The notes beneath the pieces are model-generated. The model searched no databases, was not told where the DNA came from, and saw nothing but the letters and a program-made list of their open reading frames with translations. Position numbers and translations under genes: made by a program. A DNA stretch of 64,000 nucleotides from Leptolyngbya sp. PCC 6406. GTDB taxonomy: Bacteria; Cyanobacteriota; Cyanobacteriia; Phormidesmidales; Phormidesmidaceae. The first letter of the stretch is position 1, and every line of letters begins with the position of its first letter. This document shows positions 8,270 to 16,140 of the stretch, in pieces. Location: contig NZ_KI913949.1 of NCBI RefSeq assembly GCF_000332095.2, forward strand, positions 4,519,409 to 4,583,408, read 5' to 3'.

Positions 8270-9259
8270 ATGGACAACACTATCCAGAGTTACGAAAGCT
8301 TCAGTGTGGCATCCTCTGCGGTGCTTAGCCTTTTGCGGGATCGTCTTGGATTTGACCTGTGGATGATGACCCGTACCATCGGCGAAGACTGGATCGTGTT
8401 GCAGGCAGAGAATGGGGAGGATGGTTATGGGGTGCAGGCGGGGGATGTGTTTCGCTGGAGCGATTCCTTTTGTGCGCGGATGGTGCAGGGCCAAGGCCCT
8501 TGCGTCGCTGCCGATGTCAGCGAAGTGCCGGTCTATGCCAAGGCCCCCATTGCCCAGCAATTGCCCATTGGGGCCTATATTGGGGTACCGTTGCGCCATG
8601 ACGATGGCAAACTCTTCGGTACCCTCTGCGCCATTCACCCTGAGCCGATGGACAGCGCGATCGCAGAACAGCAGTCTCTGATTGAAATGCTGGCGCGGCT
8701 CCTGTGCAGCCTCCTAGAGGCGGAAATGGGCAACATCTATCAGCGCCGACGAGCAGAGCGGGCGGAGGCAGAGTCCTTAATCGATAGCCTGACCCAGACT
8801 TACAATCGCCGGGGTTGGGATTATCTCCTCGCCACGGAGGAGGAGTGTTGTCGTCAATATGGTCACCCCGCCTGCGTCATGGTGGTGGATCTCGATAATC
8901 TGAAGCACACTAACGATACCCTCGGCCATACCGCCGGGGATGCCCTACTGCAACGGGCCGCTAAAACTTTGCAGGGGGAAACCCGCAGCCAGGATGTGGT
9001 GGCCCGGTTGGGGGGGGATGAGTTTGCAGTGTTGGGCATCGAAATTGACCATCAGGCTGCCCAAGCCCTCCTGCATCGCCTCCAGACGGCCCTAGATAGG
9101 GCGGCAGTCCCTGCCTCCATAGGGTTAGCTATATGTCAGCCCTATGGAAGCTTGAAGGAAACTTGGCAGGCGGCGGATGCTGCCATGTATGCCCAAAAAC
9201 AGACTCGCAAGCAGCAGGGTGAGGTGAGAATAATGAGACCGGGCAGCTTGCCAGTATGA
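8270..9259 (+). CDS. GAF-GGDEF diguanylate cyclase
   Basis: A 329-residue soluble signalling enzyme. A GAF sensor domain covers about residues 10-155 (GAYIGVPLRHDDGKLFGTLCAI is typical). A short helical linker leads to a GGDEF domain (175-320) with the intact catalytic motif GGDEF at 248-252. An RxxD inhibitory site (R239-D242, RSQD) sits exactly five residues upstream, so product feedback by c-di-GMP is predicted. It should make c-di-GMP from two GTP in response to a ligand or chromophore at the GAF domain. I see no bilin-binding cysteine signature that I would trust. No partner gene is adjacent. Confidence 0.9.
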   Translation: MDNTIQSYESFSVASSAVLSLLRDRLGFDLWMMTRTIGEDWIVLQAENGEDGYGVQAGDVFRWSDSFCARMVQGQGPCVAADVSEVPVYAKAPIAQQLPIGAYIGVPLRHDDGKLFGTLCAIHPEPMDSAIAEQQSLIEMLARLLCSLLEAEMGNIYQRRRAERAEAESLIDSLTQTYNRRGWDYLLATEEECCRQYGHPACVMVVDLDNLKHTNDTLGHTAGDALLQRAAKTLQGETRSQDVVARLGGDEFAVLGIEIDHQAAQALLHRLQTALDRAAVPASIGLAICQPYGSLKETWQAADAAMYAQKQTRKQQGEVRIMRPGSLPV

Positions 9260-9303
9260 TCGAGCCCAGTATGATCGTGTAGGTATCATCGGTAGGCTCA
9301 GCT

Positions 9304-9960
9304 ATGGACATCCGCTGGCGCACGGCGTGGCGCTATCCCCAAACCCTCTTCTTACTGGTGGGAACGGGTCTAGGATATGGGGCATTTCTAGTCATTGCCG
9401 GGTTCAATCCCCTAGCCTTGTTACTGGGTAGCGCGATCGCAGGGGTCATGCTCATAGCCTGGTTTCTCCAGTTTCGCAAGGCGCAACTCGCAGAGGCAGG
9501 AACGCTGTTGGATGCAGACACGATGGCTGCCCATTTGGCGGAAATCCGCGATCGCGTTCCCCTACCCTCCCCCTGTCCTGAATGGCACCAAGCCCAAAAC
9601 TGGGCCATGGCCAGCCAAGCCGCTGCCGCCCAGATCGCCCAAGCCGACCCCCCCCTCAGTTCCGATCTGCTGGAAACCCTCTACACCGTCGAAGCCCTTG
9701 CCCGTCAGATTGCGGGCAGTGCCGCCGCCCGCCAACAGGTACAGACCGCCCAATACCAAGACCTGACCCAACAACATCTCCAGGCCAGTAGCGATCGCCT
9801 GCAAGAAACCCACGATCAGCTTCAGAAATTGCGCGATCAAATCCTGTTGTCCCAACTCACCACCGAAGCCGCTGCCGACACCAGCCTACCCGCCCGCCTC
9901 CAACTCCTGATTGATGCCAACAAGACCACCCTCAACGCCGCCAACGATGATCGTTCCTAG
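9304..9960 (+). CDS. Two-span membrane protein with coiled-coil tail
   Basis: A 218-residue protein. Two N-terminal transmembrane helices (about 14-33 and 38-56) precede a cytoplasmic, Gln/Ala-rich helical region (65-215) with coiled-coil character, including HLQASSDRLQETHDQLQKLR. It ends 4 nt before the VWA lipoprotein start at 9965, so the two are very likely co-transcribed and translationally close. Unknown family; the pairing suggests a membrane complex with the VWA protein. Confidence 0.65.
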   Translation: MDIRWRTAWRYPQTLFLLVGTGLGYGAFLVIAGFNPLALLLGSAIAGVMLIAWFLQFRKAQLAEAGTLLDADTMAAHLAEIRDRVPLPSPCPEWHQAQNWAMASQAAAAQIAQADPPLSSDLLETLYTVEALARQIAGSAAARQQVQTAQYQDLTQQHLQASSDRLQETHDQLQKLRDQILLSQLTTEAAADTSLPARLQLLIDANKTTLNAANDDRS

Positions 9961-9964
9961 CCTC

Positions 9965-11737
9965 ATGTCTAGTCTGATGCCAACCCTAAACCGCTGGATC
10001 CACCGCCTCACCACCCGCTTTTGCCTCTGGCTAGCGGCGGGCCTAAGCCTTGCTCTCCTATGGGGCTGTGTAGGAAGCAGCGTCCCCACCATCGACTCCC
10101 CAGAAACCGCTGAACAGGTCTTGTTTGACACCCTCCTACCCAAAGTTTCCCTGCAAGAGAACTTCATTGATGACGGTGCCGCCAGCCGTTACGCCACCGA
10201 CAGTATCAGCGAACCCCTGCCCAACCTAGAAGACTTTCCCCTCTATGGAGCCACCCCCAGCGGCAATACCAATCAGGTCTATATCGAGATCCTCAGCTCC
10301 TCCGAAAAGGCCAACATTGACAAACAAAACGAACGCTGGCTAATCGAAGTAGCGGACGCCTTCAACCGCCAGGGCAAAACCGTCGCCTCCGGGCAAACCA
10401 TCCAGGTAGGCATCCGTCAGATCCCCTCTGGCACGGCGGCACGACTGCTAGCGGCGGGAACCATCCAACCCACTGGCTACTCCCCCTCTAATGATCTCTG
10501 GGTGGAAATGCTGCGAAGTGAGGGGGTGAATCCAACCCCAGTGGTAGAGCGCCTAGTGCCCAATGTGGCCGGGTTTGTGCTGCAAAAAGCCGCCTATGAC
10601 CAATTGGGCAGCACCGTCACCTTTGATCAAGTGGTAGATGCCATGATCTCTGGGCAGCTCACGGCGGGCTACCCCAACCCCTACACCAGTTCCACCTCGC
10701 TGAATCTGCTCTATCACCTGTTCTGGCGGGCCGCAGGCCATCAGGCCGATGGACAACCTTTGACTCAGGGAGATTTAGAATCCCCCGAGGTGAACTCGGT
10801 CTTTGCCGCCTTCCAAGAGCAGGTGTTGATCACCACCACCACCACCCTGGACTTGCAAGAGATTTTCATTCGCGACCCCGACAAACTTCAAGCATTTCCC
10901 CTGGAATACCAGAACTACCAGAGCCTGATTCAGCTTCCCGGCTTCGAAGAGGTGCAGTTTGTCCCCTTCGGCATCCCCCACAACAATCCCCTCGTGGGCT
11001 TCGACTGGAATAGCCCAGAGGCGGCGGATGCCCTGGCCCAGTTTGGAGCCTTTGCCAGCACCTCCGAAATCCAGGATTTAGCCCGCCAGCAGGGCTTTGA
11101 GCCCACGGACTATCTTCAGCGTACCGATCTGCCCCCAATTCCCACGGGGGAAGTACTAACGGCGGCCCAGTCCTACTGGAAAGCCCGCAAGGATGGCGAC
11201 CGCACCGTCTATCTCATGGCCGTTGTAGACACCAGCGGTTCTATGGACGGGGAACCCATGGCGGCGGTTAAAGAAGGACTTAAGATCGCCAGTTCCACCA
11301 TCAATGCCGGTAACCAGGTAGGGCTCATTACCTTTGCCGACAACACGGTTTATCGTGTCCCCCTAGCCCCCTTTGATCAGCTCCAACATCAGCGCTTTCT
11401 AGCCGCTATCGATACCCTCAGAGCCGACGGAGCTACTGCTATGTACGACGCCACTGTGGTGGGTCTAGCGGAGCTAATGAAACGTCGTCAGAGTGATCCA
11501 GAGGGTCGCTTTTACCTATTGCTGCTGACGGATGGGATCGCCAACCGGGGCTACGGCTTCCGGGATGTGAAGAATCTGATGACCTACAGCGATATTCGCA
11601 TCTATCCCATTGCCTACGGAGATGTGAATGAGGCGGAGCTAGCAGAAATTGCCCAGTTGCGGGAATCCACAGTGAAAACTGGCACCCCCGGCAATGTGCA
11701 GGATCTTCTCAAGGGCATCTTCCAAACTAACCTGTAG
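9965..11737 (+). CDS. Lipoprotein: solute-binding-like domain fused to VWA
   Basis: 590 residues from the ATG at 9965; the frame is open to 9911, but that start would overlap the previous gene and delay the signal peptide. A lipoprotein signal ends in LALLWGC. A large periplasmic region (about 90-400) has the look of an extracellular solute-binding domain (YIEILSSSEK..., LLAAGTIQPTGYSPSNDLWVEM). It is followed by a VWA domain (about 420-590) with an intact MIDAS: DTSGSM, then a Thr region and LLLTDGIANRGYG. VWA domains bind metal and protein partners. It forms an operon with the membrane/coiled-coil gene upstream. The ligand is unknown. Confidence 0.75.
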   Translation: MSSLMPTLNRWIHRLTTRFCLWLAAGLSLALLWGCVGSSVPTIDSPETAEQVLFDTLLPKVSLQENFIDDGAASRYATDSISEPLPNLEDFPLYGATPSGNTNQVYIEILSSSEKANIDKQNERWLIEVADAFNRQGKTVASGQTIQVGIRQIPSGTAARLLAAGTIQPTGYSPSNDLWVEMLRSEGVNPTPVVERLVPNVAGFVLQKAAYDQLGSTVTFDQVVDAMISGQLTAGYPNPYTSSTSLNLLYHLFWRAAGHQADGQPLTQGDLESPEVNSVFAAFQEQVLITTTTTLDLQEIFIRDPDKLQAFPLEYQNYQSLIQLPGFEEVQFVPFGIPHNNPLVGFDWNSPEAADALAQFGAFASTSEIQDLARQQGFEPTDYLQRTDLPPIPTGEVLTAAQSYWKARKDGDRTVYLMAVVDTSGSMDGEPMAAVKEGLKIASSTINAGNQVGLITFADNTVYRVPLAPFDQLQHQRFLAAIDTLRADGATAMYDATVVGLAELMKRRQSDPEGRFYLLLLTDGIANRGYGFRDVKNLMTYSDIRIYPIAYGDVNEAELAEIAQLRESTVKTGTPGNVQDLLKGIFQTNL

Positions 11738-11814
11738 TCAATGTCTTGAACAAACGCCATGGCTTCTTGTCCAAATTTATGGATGTCAATGAGATAGGAC
11801 TGATTGCAATTCAT
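11735..11814 (-). pseudogene. HEPN toxin remnant (5' end only)
   Basis: A frame starts at ATG 11814, overlapping the 3' end of the MNT gene by 29 nt. It reads MNCNQSYLIDIHKFGQEAMA then FVQDIDY, which looks like the beginning of a DUF86/HEPN toxin (DI...A..FVQ.ID). Homology stops at about 11735, exactly where the convergent VWA gene ends, so the rest of a roughly 110-residue toxin is gone. The arrangement (MNT then HEPN, overlapping) is the usual one for the MNT-HEPN toxin-antitoxin family. Confidence 0.55.
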
Positions 11815-12130
11815 AAATCACCTGGGAGTTGTCTAAGATTTCTTTGCGACGAATCCAGTTGAAGTCGCTTTCTACGGTTTCCTTTTCAACAAGATCAACG
11901 TCGCGGTGCAGCCAGTCTTCCAGGTCGTACTCCAATCGGACAAAACCCATCAGGTCGATTTTGCAGTCGGGGGTGAAGGTGACGAGGATATCGATGTCGC
12001 TATCGGGGCAAAAGTCGTCGCGTAGGATGGAGCCAAAGAGGGCGAGTTCGGTGATTTGAGCGATTTGGCAAAACTCGGCGAGTTGGGCGGGGGTAATGCC
12101 TAGGCGGTGATAGAGGGTTTCAATATCCAT
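11786..12130 (-). CDS. MNT-type nucleotidyltransferase (antitoxin)
   Basis: 114 residues from ATG 12130; the open frame extends 21 residues further but through an intergenic repeat-like segment. The minimal nucleotidyltransferase signature is intact: ALFGSILRDDF followed by DSDIDILV, with DVDLVEKE as the third acidic position. In MNT-HEPN modules the MNT enzyme neutralises the HEPN RNase, in studied cases by AMPylating it. Here the HEPN partner survives only as a stub at 11735-11814, so this looks like an orphan antitoxin. Confidence 0.85.
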   Translation of the reverse strand: MDIETLYHRLGITPAQLAEFCQIAQITELALFGSILRDDFCPDSDIDILVTFTPDCKIDLMGFVRLEYDLEDWLHRDVDLVEKETVESDFNWIRRKEILDNSQVIYELQSVLSH

Positions 12131-12199
12131 AGGTTTTCTGCCTTTAAGCCCTTCTCCCTGGGGAGAAGGGTTTGGGATCAGGATGGGTTTCAAGGTGGG

Positions 12200-12332
12200 T
12201 ACTGGTTTTTAACGGGTGATGAAAGCTCCAAAGCCTTGCTTCTCAAGGCTTTCCATGATTTTGCCAGAATTGCTTGAAGCACTTGTTGCACAGGCTTTCC
12301 AGCGATTTGTCACCCTTTAAGAGACCAGTGCC
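12200..12332 (+). repeat. MITE-like repeat, family C, left copy
   Basis: About 133 bp with inverted ends: TACTGGTTTTTAACGGGTGA on the left, and CACCCTTTAAGAGACCAGTG on the right. The second copy at 14264-14400 is in the same orientation and roughly three-quarters identical by eye. The two copies bracket the genes at 12559 and 13422. The remainder of 12131-12558 has no gene I can support. Confidence 0.7.
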
Positions 12333-12558
12333 TGATGGTGCGATCTATCCCGGCTAAGCTGTCGTAGAGCATGTGCCGAACTTTCTCGGGCGCTAGGGGC
12401 CGGGGGCTTCTATCGTTGGCCCCAGATTTGGGCGGCAGCGACAGGGAACCGGCCTCTGGGTTGTTTGTCGTTGGAGTCGGGTTCGAGATATTGACTAATG
12501 GTAGAATGATCCACGATAAAACGTACAGCGTTACAGCCATTATTACGGAGGTTGTTGC

Positions 12559-13230
12559 GTGCAAATCGACGAAAAGATTCTAAGCCGATTTGATGAGCTA
12601 ATCAGAATGGGGGAGCAGGTCTTAACCACACGGCGTAGTCGGTCTACTGCAACGGTTTCCTATATGGGAGATTTTGCAGTCGATTCACAGCTTTCGCATC
12701 AATGGGGAGTTAGTTGTCTCAATATCCTAAAGCGAGTCCTTGGTTCCAACAGTGATCATTATGTCAAATTTGACCAATTATTCGTGAAGTTTCACGACTT
12801 CCAGCCAACAAAAAAAGCATTAGGCATTCTCAAATCAGCGAAAGAAGAATATCAAAATGACTTGTTGTTTGATACAAGAGTCTTGATTGAGGCTGAAGTT
12901 TTCGATGATTTTTTGGGACAGGCTCAACACTTATTTGAATCTGGATACTTCCAGGCATCAGCAGTCATTGCTGGCAGTGTACTTGAAGACGGTTTACGGA
13001 AGCTTTGTACACAGGCAAAAGTTCTGCTTTCTGATAAGCCCAAACTTGATGTAATGAATTCTGAGCTTGCCAAGGCGGGTGTTTATAATAAACTGGTGCA
13101 GAAGCGAATAACTGCATTAGCTGACTTAAGGAACAAAGCCGCTCATGGTCAGTGGAATGAATTTTCAAGTAGCGATGTCGATGACATGTTAAGGCAAGTC
13201 CGAGTATTCATGGAAAACTATTTTTCTTAA
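12559..13230 (+). CDS. HEPN-like (DUF4145-type) protein
   Basis: A 223-residue protein starting at GTG 12559; no better start is visible. The N-terminal half is unassigned. The C-terminal half (about 125-220) is helical, with VLEDGLRKLC and then R191-N-K-A-A-H196, an RxxxxH motif of the kind that forms the RNase site in HEPN domains. Proteins with this build occur beside restriction and abortive-infection genes. Its codon use looks more AT-rich than the neighbours, which suggests recent transfer together with the DUF6602 gene downstream. Confidence 0.6.
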   Translation: MQIDEKILSRFDELIRMGEQVLTTRRSRSTATVSYMGDFAVDSQLSHQWGVSCLNILKRVLGSNSDHYVKFDQLFVKFHDFQPTKKALGILKSAKEEYQNDLLFDTRVLIEAEVFDDFLGQAQHLFESGYFQASAVIAGSVLEDGLRKLCTQAKVLLSDKPKLDVMNSELAKAGVYNKLVQKRITALADLRNKAAHGQWNEFSSSDVDDMLRQVRVFMENYFS

Positions 13231-13354
13231 GGAAATGGCAATTGTTGTTTCTTATCTGCCCATTTTCGCATTTCCGATGGCCAAAGCGTTGTGCCGGATC
13301 CTTGTGAACTTGGCGAAAAATGTACTGTTTTCATACGAAAACCGCGTAGCGAAC

Positions 13355-13397
13355 CCACACTTAAAGCGGGACGCGCCAGTGAACTTAGGCGTTATAC
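13355..13397 (+). other. Possible integron attC-like (cassette junction) sequence
   Basis: The stretch CTTAAAGCGGGACGCG followed closely by GAACTTAGGCGTTATAC resembles the two halves of many attC recombination sites, the second ending in a GTTRRRY-like core (GTTATAC, one mismatch). It lies between the HEPN-like gene and the DUF6602 gene, where a cassette junction would be. The long central stem-loop of a full attC is missing or collapsed and no integrase gene is in the window, so this is weak. Confidence 0.3.
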
Positions 13398-13421
13398 GGC
13401 AACCCCCATATATAAACGCTG

Positions 13422-14258
13422 ATGAGTGGTTATAACGGCTACGTCCACAAGCTGTCTAGGAGAGTATTAGCCCGTCTGACCGGCATTGAGGCTCTCTACA
13501 ATTTCGATCTCGGTGACGAATTCGAAGTGGCCATGTGCCATGTATTGTCAGAAATACTACCAGCAAAATTTGGTGTCTGCCGAGGATTTGTGGTCTCTGA
13601 GGATGGCTCAATCGCTGGCGATGACATAGTAATATTCGATAGATTGCTATGCCCTACCCTTCGGTCGAATGAAGGGATTAGCTATGCGAGTAAAGACCAA
13701 ATTCCAGTGGAGGCTGTCTACGCATATATTGAGTGTAAACATTCAATCCGAAGCGATGACACTTTCCAGAAGGCTGTAGAACAGGTAAGGACTGTTAAAT
13801 CTCTCGTACTAGCTCGTACACCGCTGCGGAATCCTAATTATGCCAAGGAAGGGCCAATCTATAATGGACAAGTGCAGGATTGGCCAAGGGTGTGGCCTCG
13901 GCTCAGGAATCAGCCATTTGGCGTGATTTTATCGCGTGAATGGAATGGATGTGAACTATCGGAGGTTGTGAGCGACGACCATACTCCAGATCTGGTTATT
14001 CTAGGTGCAGACAGCGTAATGACTCAGTACGCTCGACTAGGTCCAGATGGAATTAAAGGATCTCTCTTCCATGACCCGAGGCATTTTGCAAAGCTTCAGA
14101 CGGAACAGGTCAAAGGAAAAGCCTTTGGGATTGGCATCGTTACTCTTCTTCAAGCTATTGGTTGGCAATGTCTATTGCCAATTGACTGGACGGGGCTAAT
14201 CGCTTCAGAGTATTGGGCATCCCTTGGGGACTCTGAAGATGACAAAGAGAAAGGGTGA
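13422..14258 (+). CDS. DUF6602-type, PD-(D/E)XK nuclease-like protein
   Basis: A 278-residue protein. GDEFE at 31-35, RGFVVSEDGSIAGDDIVIFD at 54-73, then VEAVYAYIECK at 96-106 form the pattern D68 ... E104-x-K106 expected of a PD-(D/E)XK nuclease core. This layout is known from DUF6602 proteins, which are found in defence islands. It lies within the pair of family C repeats with the HEPN-like gene. A nuclease role is inferred from the motif, not shown. Confidence 0.6.
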   Translation: MSGYNGYVHKLSRRVLARLTGIEALYNFDLGDEFEVAMCHVLSEILPAKFGVCRGFVVSEDGSIAGDDIVIFDRLLCPTLRSNEGISYASKDQIPVEAVYAYIECKHSIRSDDTFQKAVEQVRTVKSLVLARTPLRNPNYAKEGPIYNGQVQDWPRVWPRLRNQPFGVILSREWNGCELSEVVSDDHTPDLVILGADSVMTQYARLGPDGIKGSLFHDPRHFAKLQTEQVKGKAFGIGIVTLLQAIGWQCLLPIDWTGLIASEYWASLGDSEDDKEKG

Positions 14259-14263
14259 AATTG

Positions 14264-14400
14264 GGCACTGGTCTTCTAACGGGTGATGAAAGCTCTAAAA
14301 CCTTGAGCAGCAAGTATTTTCATGATTTTGTCGAAACTTGTTTGGAGGACTTGTCACACAGGTGTTTCAGCGATTTGTCACCCTTTAAGAAACCAGTGCC
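14264..14400 (+). repeat. MITE-like repeat, family C, right copy
   Basis: A 137-bp direct repeat of 12200-12332 with ends GGCACTGGTCTTCTAACGGG and CACCCTTTAAGAAACCAGTG, an imperfect inverted pair. It begins 5 nt after the DUF6602 stop codon. Confidence 0.7.
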
Positions 14401-15015
14401 TCAAGGTTTATCCTCGGCCTCTAGCCCTGGGGCATCGGATTCCAACTGCACTTTGTTATAAAGGTCGCGCAGGAGAATCGTAAACTCCAGATTGGATAGG
14501 GTGAGACTGGTGTCTAGCCCGTCGTATTCTTGCAGGAGCCATTGCTTGGGGCCGGTTTTAACGTGGTGCTCCCCATGGGCGCTGTACTGATCTACGAGGA
14601 TGTATTCCACAAAGCTGGGAATGCTGCGATAGGCGGCGAATTTACCACCCCGGTCATAGTTGCTGGTGGAATTAGACAACACTTCCACGATCAGCATTGG
14701 GTTGGTAATCGTGTCCCGTCGCCCGGTCTGATAGGCCAGTTTTCCCTGCACCACCATGATGTCGGGATAGGTATAAATCTTGGCGCTGGGAATCCAGAGT
14801 CGCTGGTCAGCGGCAAAAACGCGATAGGGCTGGTCAGCCAATCTCAAGTTCAGCGCCCCAGCCAAGTTGAGCAAAATTTGATTGTGGTCGGGGGTGCCGC
14901 CGGTCATGGGCACGATGTCTCCGTTGATGTATTCATGGCGCAGGTCGGCGGCCAGTTCTTGCTCAAGATATTCTGCAGGGGTGCAGTGGTGGGATACCTG
15001 AGGTTGGGCAATCAT
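14401..15015 (-). CDS. Uma2-family (DUF820) endonuclease-like protein
   Basis: 204 residues from ATG 15015 (an upstream in-frame ATG at 15081 falls in AT-rich non-coding sequence). It has the Uma2 restriction-endonuclease-like fold: E-HEYINGDIVPMTGGTPDHN, then YTYPDIMVV and MLIVEVLSNST as the D...E-x-V catalytic core. This family is greatly expanded in cyanobacteria and its role is unclear; a nuclease from a defence or mobile context is the usual guess. The gene's stop region abuts the family C repeat. Confidence 0.85.
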   Translation of the reverse strand: MIAQPQVSHHCTPAEYLEQELAADLRHEYINGDIVPMTGGTPDHNQILLNLAGALNLRLADQPYRVFAADQRLWIPSAKIYTYPDIMVVQGKLAYQTGRRDTITNPMLIVEVLSNSTSNYDRGGKFAAYRSIPSFVEYILVDQYSAHGEHHVKTGPKQWLLQEYDGLDTSLTLSNLEFTILLRDLYNKVQLESDAPGLEAEDKP

Positions 15016-15115
15016 GAAGGTGCCCTCCAAAAGCTGAGGTGGGCTAGTTTTAGGGTGCTGATAGATTCCGAAAATCCACAATCCGAAATCGCCAATCCAA
15101 AGTCGTAGAGATACT

Positions 15116-15313
15116 TCATCGATCCCACTCCTGACGGATCGTGTTGAGATGGGTCAGCATTGAGGCTCGTTTTTCTTTCAGCAGCCCCTTAGCTCTGGCG
15201 ACCTTGGCATAATCTCGCTGCCACGGCAACACTACTGCAAATGGCACATCCACCGTAATAAATTCCTCATTTTGCTCAATTAAATAATGCTTCAGGATTT
15301 TGATGATGGGCAT
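15116..15313 (-). CDS. Small conserved hypothetical protein
   Basis: A 65-residue protein from ATG 15313, preceded by an AAGGGAAGGAACC purine stretch. It reads MPIIKILKHYLIEQNEEFIT and ends with a basic/helical tail (KGLLKEKRASMLTHL...). It lies about 100 bp upstream of the Uma2 gene on the same strand and may be co-transcribed with it. It has the size and charge of a small antitoxin, but I recognise no family. Confidence 0.45.
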   Translation of the reverse strand: MPIIKILKHYLIEQNEEFITVDVPFAVVLPWQRDYAKVARAKGLLKEKRASMLTHLNTIRQEWDR

Positions 15314-15818
15314 GGTTCCTTCCCTTGAATGCTTACAAAACAAGAGGTTCCAGCTTTGCCTGAACCTCTTCCACCCTTAACGGGTGACAAGGGCACTCAA
15401 CGTCATACGGTACAGGGTTTTGAGATAACGGAGGGGACAAAAAAGGGAGCCTCAGTGCAGCTCCCCCAATCAAATATGTTCCCTACATTCTACCAAACTA
15501 CCCTTCTCACCTATCTCAGTGAGAAACAGCACTTGACCTTCCAGTTACTGTTGTTATTAATACGAGCGCATCGCCAGGTCAAACTCTCCGTCTTATAGCG
15601 GTTCTCACTCGGGTTAAGTACAGGCAAGGGGCTTAAGCCCCTTGTTCCCCGAATTGCCATCAAGTTGAGCTGTCCCTCATCCATTAGGGAACCGCTATAA
15701 CCAGCCTCTTTCCTCAACCCATTCAGTATCAAAGTCGCAAACGGAACTTAAACCTTGCCCAAGTCCAGAAGTGGAGTTTTCCCGGTGGGGAAACTCTAGA
15801 TTTCGAGCTGGACTTGGT
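15314..15818. other. Intergenic stretch
   Basis: About 500 bp holding an inverted pair GAGGTTCCAGCTTTGCCTG / GAACCTC near 15340-15368 (possible terminator for an unseen transcript) and the family A MITE at 15594-15699. No gene is supported. Confidence 0.5.
15594..15699 (-). repeat. MITE-like repeat, family A, copy 2
   Basis: A 106-bp reverse copy of 873-978 bounded by TATAGCGGTTCTCACTCGG and GGGAACCGCTATA. The near identity of the two copies suggests recent movement. Confidence 0.75.
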
Positions 15819-16085
15819 ATGGAACGCTTTTTAGCCTTACCCAAACTTACCCTCAAGGTGCTGTGGTTTCCGCTGCTCAAATATTGGATCCGCCAAGTGG
15901 AAACGGGACGGGGGTTGAACCGTGCCCAACGCCGTCGTCTGAGAACGCTCAAACACCATAAACACGGCTATTGGGTTCTGGCTATGGACCGCACGGAATG
16001 GAAAGGGCGAAATATCTTCCCCCATAAACGCCGCTATTTTCAGCGAGGTTTTCACGCCCTATCCCTTATCCAGCAAGCTCTCTAG
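15819..16085 (+). pseudogene. IS4-type transposase remnant
   Basis: An 88-codon frame that matches the N-terminal part of an IS4-like DDE transposase: LPKLTLKVLWFPLLKYWIRQ, then VLAMDRTEWKGRNIF, where the Asp of DRT is the first catalytic residue. The following RNase-H-like core and the other two acidic residues are missing; the frame closes after LSLIQQAL. No inverted ends were found near it. It is unrelated to the intact IS4 element at 50189-51674. Confidence 0.55.
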
Positions 16086-16140
16086 GGGGGGTGTCACCCT
16101 GTAAGCCCAGAGGGAGAAAACCGGGCCAGTGGGTACACTA

